Positions 27,501 to 34,825 of a stretch of 61,604 bases of DNA are shown here, one piece after another. Position 1 is the stretch's first letter; each line of letters opens with the position of its first letter. Location of the stretch: contig JAKPFT010000033.1 in NCBI GenBank assembly GCA_029551285.1, forward strand, positions 1 to 61,604. Direction: 5' to 3'. The stretch is from a bacterium (lineage in GTDB: Bacteria > Ratteibacteria > UBA8468 > B48-G9 > DSTR01). Under the pieces are notes generated by a model, which was given only the letters and a program-made list of their open reading frames with translations, made no database searches and was not told where the DNA came from. Position numbers and translations under genes: made by a program.

Positions 27501-27847
27501 GCCAGAGCGTCTATTCCCAACCGCCTGAAAATCTGGCAGCGGAAGCGTTCTACAAAGGAGCCATATTCATTGCTCCATAAAATAACCTGGTACCGTCTTA
27601 AATCTTCTTCTCTGTTGAATTTTACAAATACTGGCCTGGACTGCTCATCAAGTATCCTTTCTCCATCCACCAGAAGAATTCTGACCTGGTAATGGGGAAA
27701 TTCCGGTTCCCATCCCGGTATTTCCAGTCCTTGCCGGGCAGCGCTTGCTTCCCCGAAAGAAACAAGGTTCCCGGAAAAATCGTAAACCTGCAAGGATAGC
27801 CGATAAGAAGGATTCGTGGTGCCTTTAATCACCCATCTTACTTTCAA
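24563..27847 (-). CDS. Secreted glycoside-hydrolase-like protein, downstream part of a frameshifted gene
   Basis: 1094 codons from a TTG at 27847, but the same frame is open without a stop up to the T7 run at 27998-28004, where it joins the preceding gene by a -1 shift. The frame before the TTG reads as protein (GTLTVLFKLKEGALSLDCAA). The part after it begins with Ig-like beta segments, then a TIM-barrel-like region (SNEYGSFVERFRCQIFRRLG, a possible acid residue in YSLADEPSEEG). A GATase-like domain (LLICPDVQEVSDVALEKI, GGWIVISGPF) and long beta domains follow. The barrel resembles GH42-type beta-galactosidases only loosely. Alone it lacks a signal peptide and a ribosome-binding site, so it is probably not made independently. 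Confidence 0.6.
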   Translation of the reverse strand: MKVRWVIKGTTNPSYRLSLQVYDFSGNLVSFGEASAARQGLEIPGWEPEFPHYQVRILLVDGERILDEQSRPVFVKFNREEDLRRYQVILWSNEYGSFVERFRCQIFRRLGIDALASPNPIVLKMASEEGLRMVPTNICVPPNAYKAGFNKDAEKKKLQLLVKDIYRYAPLGYSLADEPSEEGIKELKMKDLCDFRDWAAEIIHQDDKGARVGYCGVWWGLDKNVCKYFSHCDFVEAYSPFHLYTPNLWLGVERDLYRSFVRPDGLITCWTHYAPEKDLEPYSRTVPWLWLFEGLKGVSYFASAGEGFGILTNEWHSTHETRWWSEEIKEIKKGIGEQIIGMERDVGSVRILFHPSKNKSAENWAFALNRLNIPYKFICSEALEKGLDQKTKLLICPDVQEVSDVALEKIQEFTGRGGWIVISGPFAILKENKVGEAEKTKNFLGISQGSKQEDIKKWEQDLALHKAIPSKVRVVKENIAKLNLQNLAGLTTGINCIELKGARIIGEFEQLGDIKSEEKGTQPEFIKRLFLTPAITVNEFGQGKVIYLTFTPTIESAGLLLSEIGRKIELNKEIGCTIEGQEDDTVFLYPFKDREKLLVGVIQNYYRLPPSFEIAGHESELDAWESKGGKETVNYFHHGPYLWKEREGLLKVKENRYIYDVRRGLYKGFGSEVKFNLKPGNPELLAFLPYRINSLSLSLPEKLKQGEVLKVAVYLKDSSGLLRGSHVVNLELVTPENELFKSYNLHTEKGKGEKFILIPFNAPAGRWTITARDALTGMVNKKALSVEKAKTQPVFVLSKEDTRIEKVPLAWPQGNWVVYKKKEKIETPEVKLDLQPLTRKRMWISKEHSGHEYLTGSFTLTNAKMAYGISYSVCNDWKSHGWEDERKIWAPYLPGLGIVKPQSHIWYYNGYIQIFLDDFEATGYRLADIKPVESGENKRVDVLWETPRGKITLSFLMMPEHPGIFQKLSIKSDVPTKKVTVRFRSYPEGFSSPGKSFVFAEDRKRWAVLGDEINDRAFGRGRGPGAILLVPEEWTRINFDPHNTRLEKDLVADSSETNFHWVLWLFPEMTNKEAIRYMNQNADQTITKLKEVYP

Positions 27848-27954
27848 TTTTTCCCTGGCGCCAATCTCTTCCGGAATATCAATGCTTTCCAGATTTGCCG
27901 GGGCCTTGACCTTTGTTAGAAGTGCAGCACAATCCAGGGACAGAGCCCCCTCTT

Positions 27955-28917
27955 TTAACTTAAATAAAACGGTGAGAGTTCCACACTGTAACGGGTGAAA
28001 AAAACTCTTATTTCTTTCGCTCCTTCTTCTCCGGTAATTACCTTTTCCTGTAAAGTGTTTCCTGCGTTATTGTGTACCTCCACCGTAAGACTGACTTTAT
28101 CCCCGCACCTGCCACTCACTTTAAGTTCAAATTCAGCCTTTTCTCCGGCTTCTGCTGGTTCCGTTAAAACTCTGGCTGCTTCTATTTTCAGCTGCGCTTC
28201 CTTACCCGCGGCATAACGAATCATCCAGCCGGCCAGCCCGTAACATAATTCTGGTTCTGCCCTCCCCTCAAAATACGGAGCATTGAGTGGAAGAAAGGCG
28301 GTAAAAAAGCACCAGTGTAAGTCATAGCCATCCATTAAGAAAATTCTGCCCTTTCCTGCTTTAAGCACATTCACCTGAAAAGGGGTCTTAAATTTAAGAC
28401 TTCTGATGGGGAAATGTCTTTCTATGTCTTCGGTGACCTTTTTCTTCAGTATTTCATCCTTTTCTGCCAGGCTGCTCAATTCCGGAAAAACCTGAGGGTT
28501 CCTTCCGAAGATGATAAGGCTAAGACCATTTTCCACTCTGACCTTGATTTTTTCTCTGCTCAAAAGGCTCAGGGAATTCCAGGGATGGGTAGAGGCAACG
28601 ACAAGGACATCATAATGTTTTTCTAATTCCTTCCTGAGAAAGTCCTCATCATAATGATTGGCATAGGCATCGCCCTTCACAGGAACAATCGTTGCGGAAA
28701 GATCAAACCTTTGCTCTAACTCATGGGGTTCTCTTGCCGCCAGGTTGTTAACCAGGAATAAGGCCTTTACCTTTCCCGCCTTATGTTTTTCTTCCCATTT
28801 CCAGTGCGGGGTTATTATTTTTTCCTCATAGGCGCTTTGCTTCTCCTGGCCATACAAGAGGCAACTGAAAAATAAGACAGGGAACACAATCTTCGTTAGC
28901 AAAAATTTCCGTTTCAT
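27955..28917 (-). CDS. Secreted glycoside-hydrolase-like protein, upstream part of a frameshifted gene
   Basis: 320 codons with a signal peptide (MKRKFLLTKIVFPVLFFSC, cleavage near YGQ) and a GATase-like alpha/beta domain (VLVVASTHPW, SLIIFGRNPQ). The Ig-like domain that follows is cut off: after KEIRVFF the frame gives an uncharacteristic TRYSVELSPFYLS and stops at 27955. One base of back-slip at T-TTT-TTC (27998-28004) continues into the 24563-27847 frame and yields one protein of about 1450 residues. It starts 24 nt after the upstream gene and belongs to the GntR-controlled operon. Whether this is programmed frameshifting, mutation or a sequencing error is open. Confidence 0.65.
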   Translation of the reverse strand: MKRKFLLTKIVFPVLFFSCLLYGQEKQSAYEEKIITPHWKWEEKHKAGKVKALFLVNNLAAREPHELEQRFDLSATIVPVKGDAYANHYDEDFLRKELEKHYDVLVVASTHPWNSLSLLSREKIKVRVENGLSLIIFGRNPQVFPELSSLAEKDEILKKKVTEDIERHFPIRSLKFKTPFQVNVLKAGKGRIFLMDGYDLHWCFFTAFLPLNAPYFEGRAEPELCYGLAGWMIRYAAGKEAQLKIEAARVLTEPAEAGEKAEFELKVSGRCGDKVSLTVEVHNNAGNTLQEKVITGEEGAKEIRVFFTRYSVELSPFYLS

Positions 28918-28941
28918 TTATTGGCCTTTGATTTCAGACCT

Positions 28942-30810
28942 TCACCTGGTTACCTTCAAAATTGCCCAGTTCGCCCTGTCTATGGCGATTTCAAAGCATG
29001 TTTCGTTTTCTTTTTTCTGAAAAGAAAGGGCGGTGTTGGCTAACACATCCTGAATTGAAGACACTTTCCTGGATAACCTCACCTCTGTTTTCTGAGGGGT
29101 CCTTAAATCTGTATTGATCAGAAAAAGGTAATCGTCCTGGCCATCTGAGGAGACCGTGTAAACTACGAATGGGGAAGACAGGTAAACATCCGTCAACTTT
29201 TTATCTTTGACGAAGTTTCTTATCGTTTCCGCACATTCTCTGACTAACGCCCACTGGAGAAAGTGGTTTTCGGCTCTGTCTGGCTGCCAGCATTTGTGTC
29301 TTAATCCGGCCTCAATCATCCTTGACCAGATGGAAAAATCTATGGGTAACTCAATAGCTCCTTCCGGTTTTACCAGAGAACTCTTGTCAGCAAAAACCGC
29401 CTTACCTGATTTTTGAAAGGAAGTTATTTTATCAAAGACAGAGCTGGGAAGATATTGACAGTTAACGAGAAAGAGGTAATCGTATCTGTCAAGAGCACCT
29501 TTAAGGATATTCTTCTCGGTAATAACCTCCACTGGTAGATGGGCCAGTAAAAGGGAAGGATGAGCAAGGTCAAAAGACTGAGCGTGCTCCCAGGGTTTTT
29601 CGCTCCATTTTCTCTCTTTCGCCCATAAGACGCTGGCTCTGTCCCAGTCCAGAATCTTCTGATAGGCTTCCGTGGTTTCCGAGAAAAGAACCGCGCCTCT
29701 TTTTGGTTCAGGATAAAGCTTCAAAAGGAAACTCTGTGCCTGGCGGATTTCTTTGACCAGGCCTGAATACGCTGCCTTTAAGGCTTGGCTGTGGTAAAAA
29801 GGAAAGGTCTCTTTCTCCAGCGAAGGAATTGCGGCAAAATCCACTGATTTGGCTCCCCAGGCCAGGGCAATCTTAGCCGTAAGAGTTATGTTTTCTCCGA
29901 TCCATTCCGGTAACGGTGGAGTTTGATACCATCCTATCAGCGGCCAGACTGGTTTTGGGGAAGGACCTTCCTGGCAGTTTCTGGCAAAATCCATTTGCCA
30001 GGCACAGGAAAGTTCTGGCGTGTAGAACATAAACTGGTATAGTTCTATAACCACGGCATCAAGTTCCCCGGTATAGGCCCCTGGCATTTGAACAACTCTT
30101 ACCTGCGGATCAATTTCTTGAACAACCTTTTTCAGGTCTTCGTTGTGAAATTTTATTATCGGTGCTCCTTCTGTGGGATAGCCTATGACAGAAATCCACT
30201 GATGAAGTGGAGAATTTTCGTCAATGATACCTGGTTTTTGATATTTCAGTTCAGGGGGATTAAGGCCTGTCCTCTTTTTAAAATAATCAATGCAGTACTG
30301 GTTAAAATCAGTCCATCCTTCTCCCTGCCAGCCCAGAGCAAGTCCAAATTCATCGTCCAGGGCAATCGTTTTCAGTCCAACCTTTCTTCCTTCCTTAACT
30401 ATATTTTCCACTTCTTCTCTCATCAGTTTTCTTGCTTCCGGACTCAATACGGAAGGGTAATAGTAAGTAGGAACCATTCCCGGGCGAACTTTTCCTGATG
30501 GTTTATAAACCTGGGCCCATTTTTCTGGCGGGATCTCTTTGTTATTCTTCAAAGGCATTCCCGCGCAGGCATAGGTATTCAAAATTGGTATTAACTCCAC
30601 TTTATACTTAGCCGCAATCCTGAAAATTTCTTCTTCAATTTTCATGGTGTGATAATAAACCCTGTTTATGCCCAAAGCCTCATATTCCTTAAAGACTCCT
30701 TCAAGATAATCTGGTTTTCCCCGGGGAAAACAGAAGACCCCCACCTCAATTCTTCCTTCGGCAAAAAGATTAAAGGCAAAAACCAACATCAGTATCCAGA
30801 GTTTTCTCAT
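28942..30810 (-). CDS. Secreted glycoside-hydrolase-like TIM-barrel protein
   Basis: 622 residues with a short signal peptide (MRKLWILMLVFAFNLFAEG). The barrel begins VGVFCFPRGKPDYLEGVFKE (pattern of a (beta/alpha)8 barrel opening) and carries an acidic cluster in IALDDEFGLALGW, where GH-A enzymes have their acid/base region. A GATase-like domain (YDYLFLVNCQYLP) and a small beta domain (DDYLFLINTDLRTPQ) follow, an order seen in GH42-like proteins. ATG 30810 is supported by AAAGGAG; an earlier in-frame start would overlap the pseudopilin gene. It lies between the pseudopilin and the frameshifted giant gene. The substrate is unknown. Confidence 0.65.
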   Translation of the reverse strand: MRKLWILMLVFAFNLFAEGRIEVGVFCFPRGKPDYLEGVFKEYEALGINRVYYHTMKIEEEIFRIAAKYKVELIPILNTYACAGMPLKNNKEIPPEKWAQVYKPSGKVRPGMVPTYYYPSVLSPEARKLMREEVENIVKEGRKVGLKTIALDDEFGLALGWQGEGWTDFNQYCIDYFKKRTGLNPPELKYQKPGIIDENSPLHQWISVIGYPTEGAPIIKFHNEDLKKVVQEIDPQVRVVQMPGAYTGELDAVVIELYQFMFYTPELSCAWQMDFARNCQEGPSPKPVWPLIGWYQTPPLPEWIGENITLTAKIALAWGAKSVDFAAIPSLEKETFPFYHSQALKAAYSGLVKEIRQAQSFLLKLYPEPKRGAVLFSETTEAYQKILDWDRASVLWAKERKWSEKPWEHAQSFDLAHPSLLLAHLPVEVITEKNILKGALDRYDYLFLVNCQYLPSSVFDKITSFQKSGKAVFADKSSLVKPEGAIELPIDFSIWSRMIEAGLRHKCWQPDRAENHFLQWALVRECAETIRNFVKDKKLTDVYLSSPFVVYTVSSDGQDDYLFLINTDLRTPQKTEVRLSRKVSSIQDVLANTALSFQKKENETCFEIAIDRANWAILKVTR

Positions 30811-30841
30811 GACCGCTCCTTTCGTTAAGTTGCTACCGGAA

Positions 30842-31597
30842 CTACCACGGATAAGGTGCCCCAAACATCAGTTCGTAAAAATTTCTTGCGTTTGTATATT
30901 CGTTTCTTTTCTTCCATTCAACATGGCCGTCCACAAAGAGAATATTGGAGCCACCTGAGTGCAAGTACCAGTAAAACGAACCCTGGCTTCCGTCCCCTGC
31001 TCCGAGGCCTCCCCACCAGTTTACATAATTGGCCCCATCTCCTAAGAAGGCCATCTTAACGGGTAAGCGGACACGCTCTAATTTCACACAACTTCCGTAG
31101 CGATAGGTTCCGCTGACTCCCGTATAACCCCCATTAAACGCCTGATTGATAGCGTAATTCCAGACAGGATTGCCGGGCTCTTTTCGCTTGGTGGCCGTAG
31201 AAGGCAGGCCATCCAACTCCCCGCAGCAAAAATATCTAATAACCTTCGGATTCTGGGGGTGTTGCAGCCTTATATACTGCTGAATTTGATATACCCATTG
31301 ATAAGGAGGGTTGGTATCATTATACATTCTACCCGGCATGATTCCATTGTAATCGTGGGCATAGATAAGAGCTGCAAGTCCTATCTGTTTCAGGTTACTC
31401 ACACAGACGGCCTGTCTGGCTTTCGCCCGGGCCTTTGACAGTGCTGGTAGCAACATTGCCGCCAGAATCGCGATGATGGCTACCACCACCAGCAATTCTA
31501 TCAAGGTGAAGCCACAAAATCCTGCAGAAAAGTTCTTTTCCACCCCGTATAAAGGTAGGTACATCGCCCTTTTCCGCGCAGAAAATCTACTTTTCAT
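30842..31597 (-). CDS. Pseudopilin-like protein (prepilin cleavage/methylation, H-X9-DG)
   Basis: 251 residues with the type IV prepilin signal [20 protein letters not shown], cleaved after the glycine by prepilin peptidase and N-methylated. The leader is unusually long and basic, about 29 residues against 5-6 in its relatives at 39842, 40499 and 61460. The C-terminal motif [16 protein letters not shown] is the H-X9-DG signature of DUF1559-type proteins. AGGAGG precedes the ATG. It follows the GntR regulator gene and leads the secreted-enzyme genes, suggesting it works at the cell surface with them, but its role is not known. Confidence 0.85.
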   Translation of the reverse strand: MKSRFSARKRAMYLPLYGVEKNFSAGFCGFTLIELLVVVAIIAILAAMLLPALSKARAKARQAVCVSNLKQIGLAALIYAHDYNGIMPGRMYNDTNPPYQWVYQIQQYIRLQHPQNPKVIRYFCCGELDGLPSTATKRKEPGNPVWNYAINQAFNGGYTGVSGTYRYGSCVKLERVRLPVKMAFLGDGANYVNWWGGLGAGDGSQGSFYWYLHSGGSNILFVDGHVEWKKRNEYTNARNFYELMFGAPYPW

Positions 31598-31688
31598 CTT
31601 CCGCCTCCTAATTTATTATGTATGGAATCATCCGCCGGAAGTCTGGCCGGATGGGAAACCGGGAGTTTATATGAAGACCAAACATTTT

Positions 31689-32795
31689 TTACCTTTCTTT
31701 CATCTTCTTTGTTGATTCTCTCACCACCAGAACCGGCCTGACGGTGACCTTCTTCCCGGACCAGTTTTTGCTGACAGCTAAAGCAACATTATGGGCTATC
31801 TCTTCCTCCTGAGTGCTAACAGAAGTTAAACCTGGAGAAAGCATTTCCGCCCAGGGCGTGTTAAAGTAACCAATAACGGAGATATCTTCTCCAATCTTAA
31901 AGCCCATCCTTTTAACTAACCGGTAGACTTTTAAAGCCCGGAAATCACCCATGCAGATTACGCCAGTATCGCCAGGCGTCAGAGATTTCTGAAGTAAATT
32001 TTCGCTTTCTTCAGTTTCGTCAAAAACAATAATCAGACTTTTCTCTTCCCTTAAGCGGAATTCGTTCAAGGCAGATTTGATACCTTTGATTACCTGCCAG
32101 TGATAAAGGTACTCTGGTCCCAGCGATGGAGGAAAACTTTCCGGATAGAAATATGTGAGAAAGATTATTTTTCTTACGCCGTTTTGAAGCAGGTGCCTGG
32201 CAGCGATATGTCCCCCCTGGCAGTAATCACTCAGAACAAAATTCGCACCATTAAAAGGTATTTCTGTTTCAAAGCGGTAGAGGAAAGTGAGGTTTTTAAT
32301 TTTTTCTCCATGCTTTAGAAGAAGAGAAAAGGGAAAAAATGCTTCGCCATCTATTACCAGGGCGTCCGGTTCCCTTTCCAGCAACCTTTTTAACTTTTTT
32401 TCCTTTTCCCAGAGCAGGGTCTCGCTATAATGTGTGTCAACAGGAATAATATGGTAATTTTCTTTCTCCAGTTTTTTTAGAAGTGACTTAAAAAGAAGTT
32501 CAAAAACGTGCCCGGTAGTGGACATCATCACTCCCACCAGAAAGGAATTCAGCTCCTGGGGTGGCCGGGAAACAAAAGTTCCTTTTCCCTGAACCCTGTA
32601 AAGTAGTTTTTCTTCTTCTAATAACTCAAGAGCTTTACTGATGGTTACCGGTGTTACCTGAAAGGTCCTGGCCAGTTCCCGGTAAGGGGGAAGCTGTTTT
32701 CCTTCTTCCCAGCGGCCCGCGGTAATTTCTTCCTTGATGATTTCCTTTACCTGAAAATACTTGGGGAGGAAACTATCTGTTTTTATCTTTTTCAT
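31689..32795 (-). CDS. GntR-type transcriptional regulator with a LacI-like sensor domain
   Basis: 368 residues: a GntR winged helix (YFQVKEIIKEEI, EGKQLPPYRELARTFQVTPV, YRVQGKGTFVSRP) and a periplasmic-binding-protein-like domain of the LacI type (LVGVMMS, DALVIDGEA, GGHIAARHLL, ISVIGYFNTPWAEMLSPGLT). This is the architecture of AraR, the Bacillus arabinose repressor, which is released by a sugar. It is the first gene of the minus-strand operon and has a palindromic operator over its own promoter. It most likely represses itself, the pseudopilin and the secreted enzymes until a sugar ligand binds. Confidence 0.88.
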   Translation of the reverse strand: MKKIKTDSFLPKYFQVKEIIKEEITAGRWEEGKQLPPYRELARTFQVTPVTISKALELLEEEKLLYRVQGKGTFVSRPPQELNSFLVGVMMSTTGHVFELLFKSLLKKLEKENYHIIPVDTHYSETLLWEKEKKLKRLLEREPDALVIDGEAFFPFSLLLKHGEKIKNLTFLYRFETEIPFNGANFVLSDYCQGGHIAARHLLQNGVRKIIFLTYFYPESFPPSLGPEYLYHWQVIKGIKSALNEFRLREEKSLIIVFDETEESENLLQKSLTPGDTGVICMGDFRALKVYRLVKRMGFKIGEDISVIGYFNTPWAEMLSPGLTSVSTQEEEIAHNVALAVSKNWSGKKVTVRPVLVVRESTKKMKER

Positions 32796-32807
32796 ACTGC
32801 TTCTCCA

Positions 32808-32837
32808 AAAATTGTAATAGTGTACTATAACAATTTT
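32808..32837. promoter_or_regulatory. Operator palindrome of the GntR-type regulator
   Basis: A 30-bp near-perfect palindrome with outer arms AAAATTGT (32808-32815) and ACAATTTT (32830-32837) and inner arms ATAGT (32817-32821) and ACTAT (32824-32828) around a central GT. It overlaps the -10 box and the predicted transcription start, and ends 13 bp before the regulator start codon. The two-fold symmetry and the position fit autorepression by the dimeric regulator. Confidence 0.8.
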
Positions 32838-32860
32838 ATCATACCAGGGAATTCTGTCAA
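32833..32860 (-). promoter_or_regulatory. Promoter of the GntR-regulated operon
   Basis: On the minus strand a consensus -35 box TTGACA (32860-32855) is followed after 16 bp by TAAAAT (32838-32833). Transcription would begin near 32826, inside the palindrome. No other strong promoter is visible between here and the downstream genes, so it probably drives the whole operon to 24563. Confidence 0.7.
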
Positions 32861-33011
32861 GTTAAGGCCCTGTCTGGCTACGGCGGTTTTTGTCCGGAAA
32901 GGAATTCTGGCCGGAGGTGGAAGGGACAAGACAGGACAAACCGCGTGAGAGGAAGCAAAATCTTACCCGGACAGTTTCTGATGAAGCGTAACTGCCCGCT
33001 CCCTGGCCGGC

Positions 33012-34067
33012 TTACTCCCGGCAGGCCTGGATGAAGGCTTCAATGTTTTCTAACGGAACTTCTGGCTCCAGCACATGGGTGGGCGCCAGAATCAAAGCCC
33101 CGTCATAGCCAAGAACCTTTTTGTTTTCCCGAACTACCCGGGCGACTTCTTCCGGTGTGCCAAAAGGCATGGTGCTCTGAGTGCCGATGGTGCCGTCAAA
33201 GACCAGGTGACGGCCGTACCTGGCCTTCAGGGAAGGTACATCAAGACATTCTGGCTGAAGGGGATTAAGAATCGTCACGCCAATGTCAATCAGTTCCGGA
33301 ATGATGGCTTCAATGTTGCCATCGCTGTGGTACCAGATCTGGATATCAGGTTTGAGACTGCGGGCGGCCTGGTAGATTTTTGCCCAGCGGCTCTTGATAA
33401 AGCGGCGCCACATCGGCAGAGAAAACATCAGACTTTTCTGATTGGCGACATCATCTCCGGTAATGAGGTAGTCCACGCCAGCCCTGGCGCCGGCGGTGGC
33501 TAAGGCCATCCTGGAGGCGGCAATCCTGTCCAGAATACATTCGCTCCAGGCGGGTCTTTCTACCAGGTCCATCAGGAACTGTTCGTAGCCCCGAATCTGC
33601 CAGGAGGTCTCGTAAATGTGGCCCACGGCTGTACAGGCGACTTTTCCCTCCCGATGGGCCTGTTCCACCTTCTCTTTCAACCCGGTTTCATCGTAGCCAG
33701 TCTCTGGCGGGAAGGGGAAGTTTTCAATTTCTGACAGGCTTTGAGCCTGCCGCAGCGGACTGATGTAGCCGGTGAAATGGTAGTAGCGGGCAGGAATTTC
33801 CAGCACACCACACCCGTTGATGAAAGAACCTTCAGGTTTTTCCACGTCCTGAAAGTAAATAGAAAAATCAGGCTGGTGCGGCGGAGCCACCGGATTAACG
33901 GTTACCGGTTCAAAAAGACCCATCCTGGCCGTGATGACCGCCTGGTCTTCAGTGCCGTACCGAACCCTCAGCCGGCGCCACAACTCCGGCGTAAAACCGG
34001 CATGATACAGAAAAGAGCTATGTTTCTGGTGGTTGCAGGTTGCCCGGAAAATCTCTAACTGTGTCAT
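33012..34067 (-). CDS. URO-D family protein
   Basis: 351 residues of the uroporphyrinogen-decarboxylase fold, with IWYHSDGNIEAIIPELIDIG and LNPLQPECLDVPSLKARYG as the clearest family pieces, and LVFDGTIGTQSTMPFGTPEE near the C-terminus. This subgroup is frequent in anaerobic carbohydrate-degrading bacteria, has unproven function, and lacks the HemE arginines. It differs from the other URO-D gene at 19040. A scrambled, decayed relative of it lies at 34664-34812, 600 bp upstream on the same strand. It has its own transcription unit, since the nearest neighbours upstream are remnants. Confidence 0.85.
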   Translation of the reverse strand: MTQLEIFRATCNHQKHSSFLYHAGFTPELWRRLRVRYGTEDQAVITARMGLFEPVTVNPVAPPHQPDFSIYFQDVEKPEGSFINGCGVLEIPARYYHFTGYISPLRQAQSLSEIENFPFPPETGYDETGLKEKVEQAHREGKVACTAVGHIYETSWQIRGYEQFLMDLVERPAWSECILDRIAASRMALATAGARAGVDYLITGDDVANQKSLMFSLPMWRRFIKSRWAKIYQAARSLKPDIQIWYHSDGNIEAIIPELIDIGVTILNPLQPECLDVPSLKARYGRHLVFDGTIGTQSTMPFGTPEEVARVVRENKKVLGYDGALILAPTHVLEPEVPLENIEAFIQACRE

Positions 34068-34226
34068 GACCTTGTCCTTTCCTGGTTACAGATAACCTCA
34101 TTCTTTTTTTCTGGTGCACCACTGTTGCGGGTGTTAACCTCACCGCGGCACCTTGCCTTTCTCCCGGCTGGCGCTGGAGGAGTTAGATCAGGTTTTTCAG
34201 GTGAAGCAGGTTTAGACATGTTTTTT

Positions 34227-34664
34227 CTACCCGTAATAATCATCCAGTCTCCGACCGAGAGCCTTAGCCAGATTTTTATACACGGCAAGCGGCTGCTGGC
34301 CGAAAAAAGTACAGAGTCTGTTCCATACTTCTCTCTCCGGGAAGATGGCCCGCATCACTCCTTCCCTCCAGAGGAGGTCGTTCTCAATAATCTTCCTCCA
34401 GTATCTTACCTCAAGGGTCTTAATTTCTTCAAAACTGCCTGATATGTCCCTGTCAAAGGATATAACGGGCATCTCCGGAAGGCCTTTTTTCCACTGTTTC
34501 AACCAGGTTAGCAAATCATCCCAGACTTCCTCTTTTCGGAAATAGGCGAAGAAATCTTTCCCGTAAAAAAGAAACAGGTCCACCCCGTAAGTTTGCCTCA
34601 TCTTCTGTGTAAAAGTTGCAGTTTTTTCTTAAGGTCAGGGTCAAGGAAATAGAGGATATGTAAG
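34227..34664 (-). pseudogene. Remnant of a restriction-endonuclease-like gene (C-terminal part)
   Basis: The intact frame runs from ATG 34601 to 34227 (124 codons; starts MRQTYGVDLFLFYGKDFF). Upstream of it, a neighbouring frame reads LHILYFLDPDLKK, which becomes continuous with TATFTQKMRQTYG if the A-run near 34627 is shortened by two or lengthened by one. The pattern of a FTQKMRQTYGxDLxxFYG block, a WDDLLTWLKQW block and a VWNRLCTFF end reminds me of C-terminal parts of type II restriction enzymes, but I cannot verify it. The 5' part of the gene is missing; the open text begins exactly where a URO-D fragment ends. Probably non-functional. Confidence 0.3.
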
Positions 34665-34812
34665 ATGCCGCCGTCGCTGTGGTAGTAACTCTGAATATCA
34701 GGTTTGACACTGCGGGCGGGGCTGGTAGATTCTTGTCCAGTGGCTCTTCATAAAGCGACGCTACATCTCCCAGGTAAAGCCGCAGCATACGGAAAAGAGT
34801 CATGTTTCTGAG
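34664..34812 (-). pseudogene. Scrambled remnant of a second URO-D gene
   Basis: Two separate pieces of a copy of the URO-D gene at 33012-34067 lie joined here. 34664-34772 matches the middle of that gene (33312-33413: the SLKPDIQIWYHSDG region), and 34782-34811 matches its N-terminal QKHSSFLYHAGF codons (34001-34030). The stretch between them, about 580 bp in the intact gene, is deleted. The reading frame is broken by a stop and at least one shift (WEM-stop-RRFMKSHWTRIYQ against MWRRFIKSRWAKIYQ). The nucleotide similarity is easily seen by eye. It is a dead duplicate. Confidence 0.8.
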
Positions 34813-34825
34813 GGCTACACCAATA

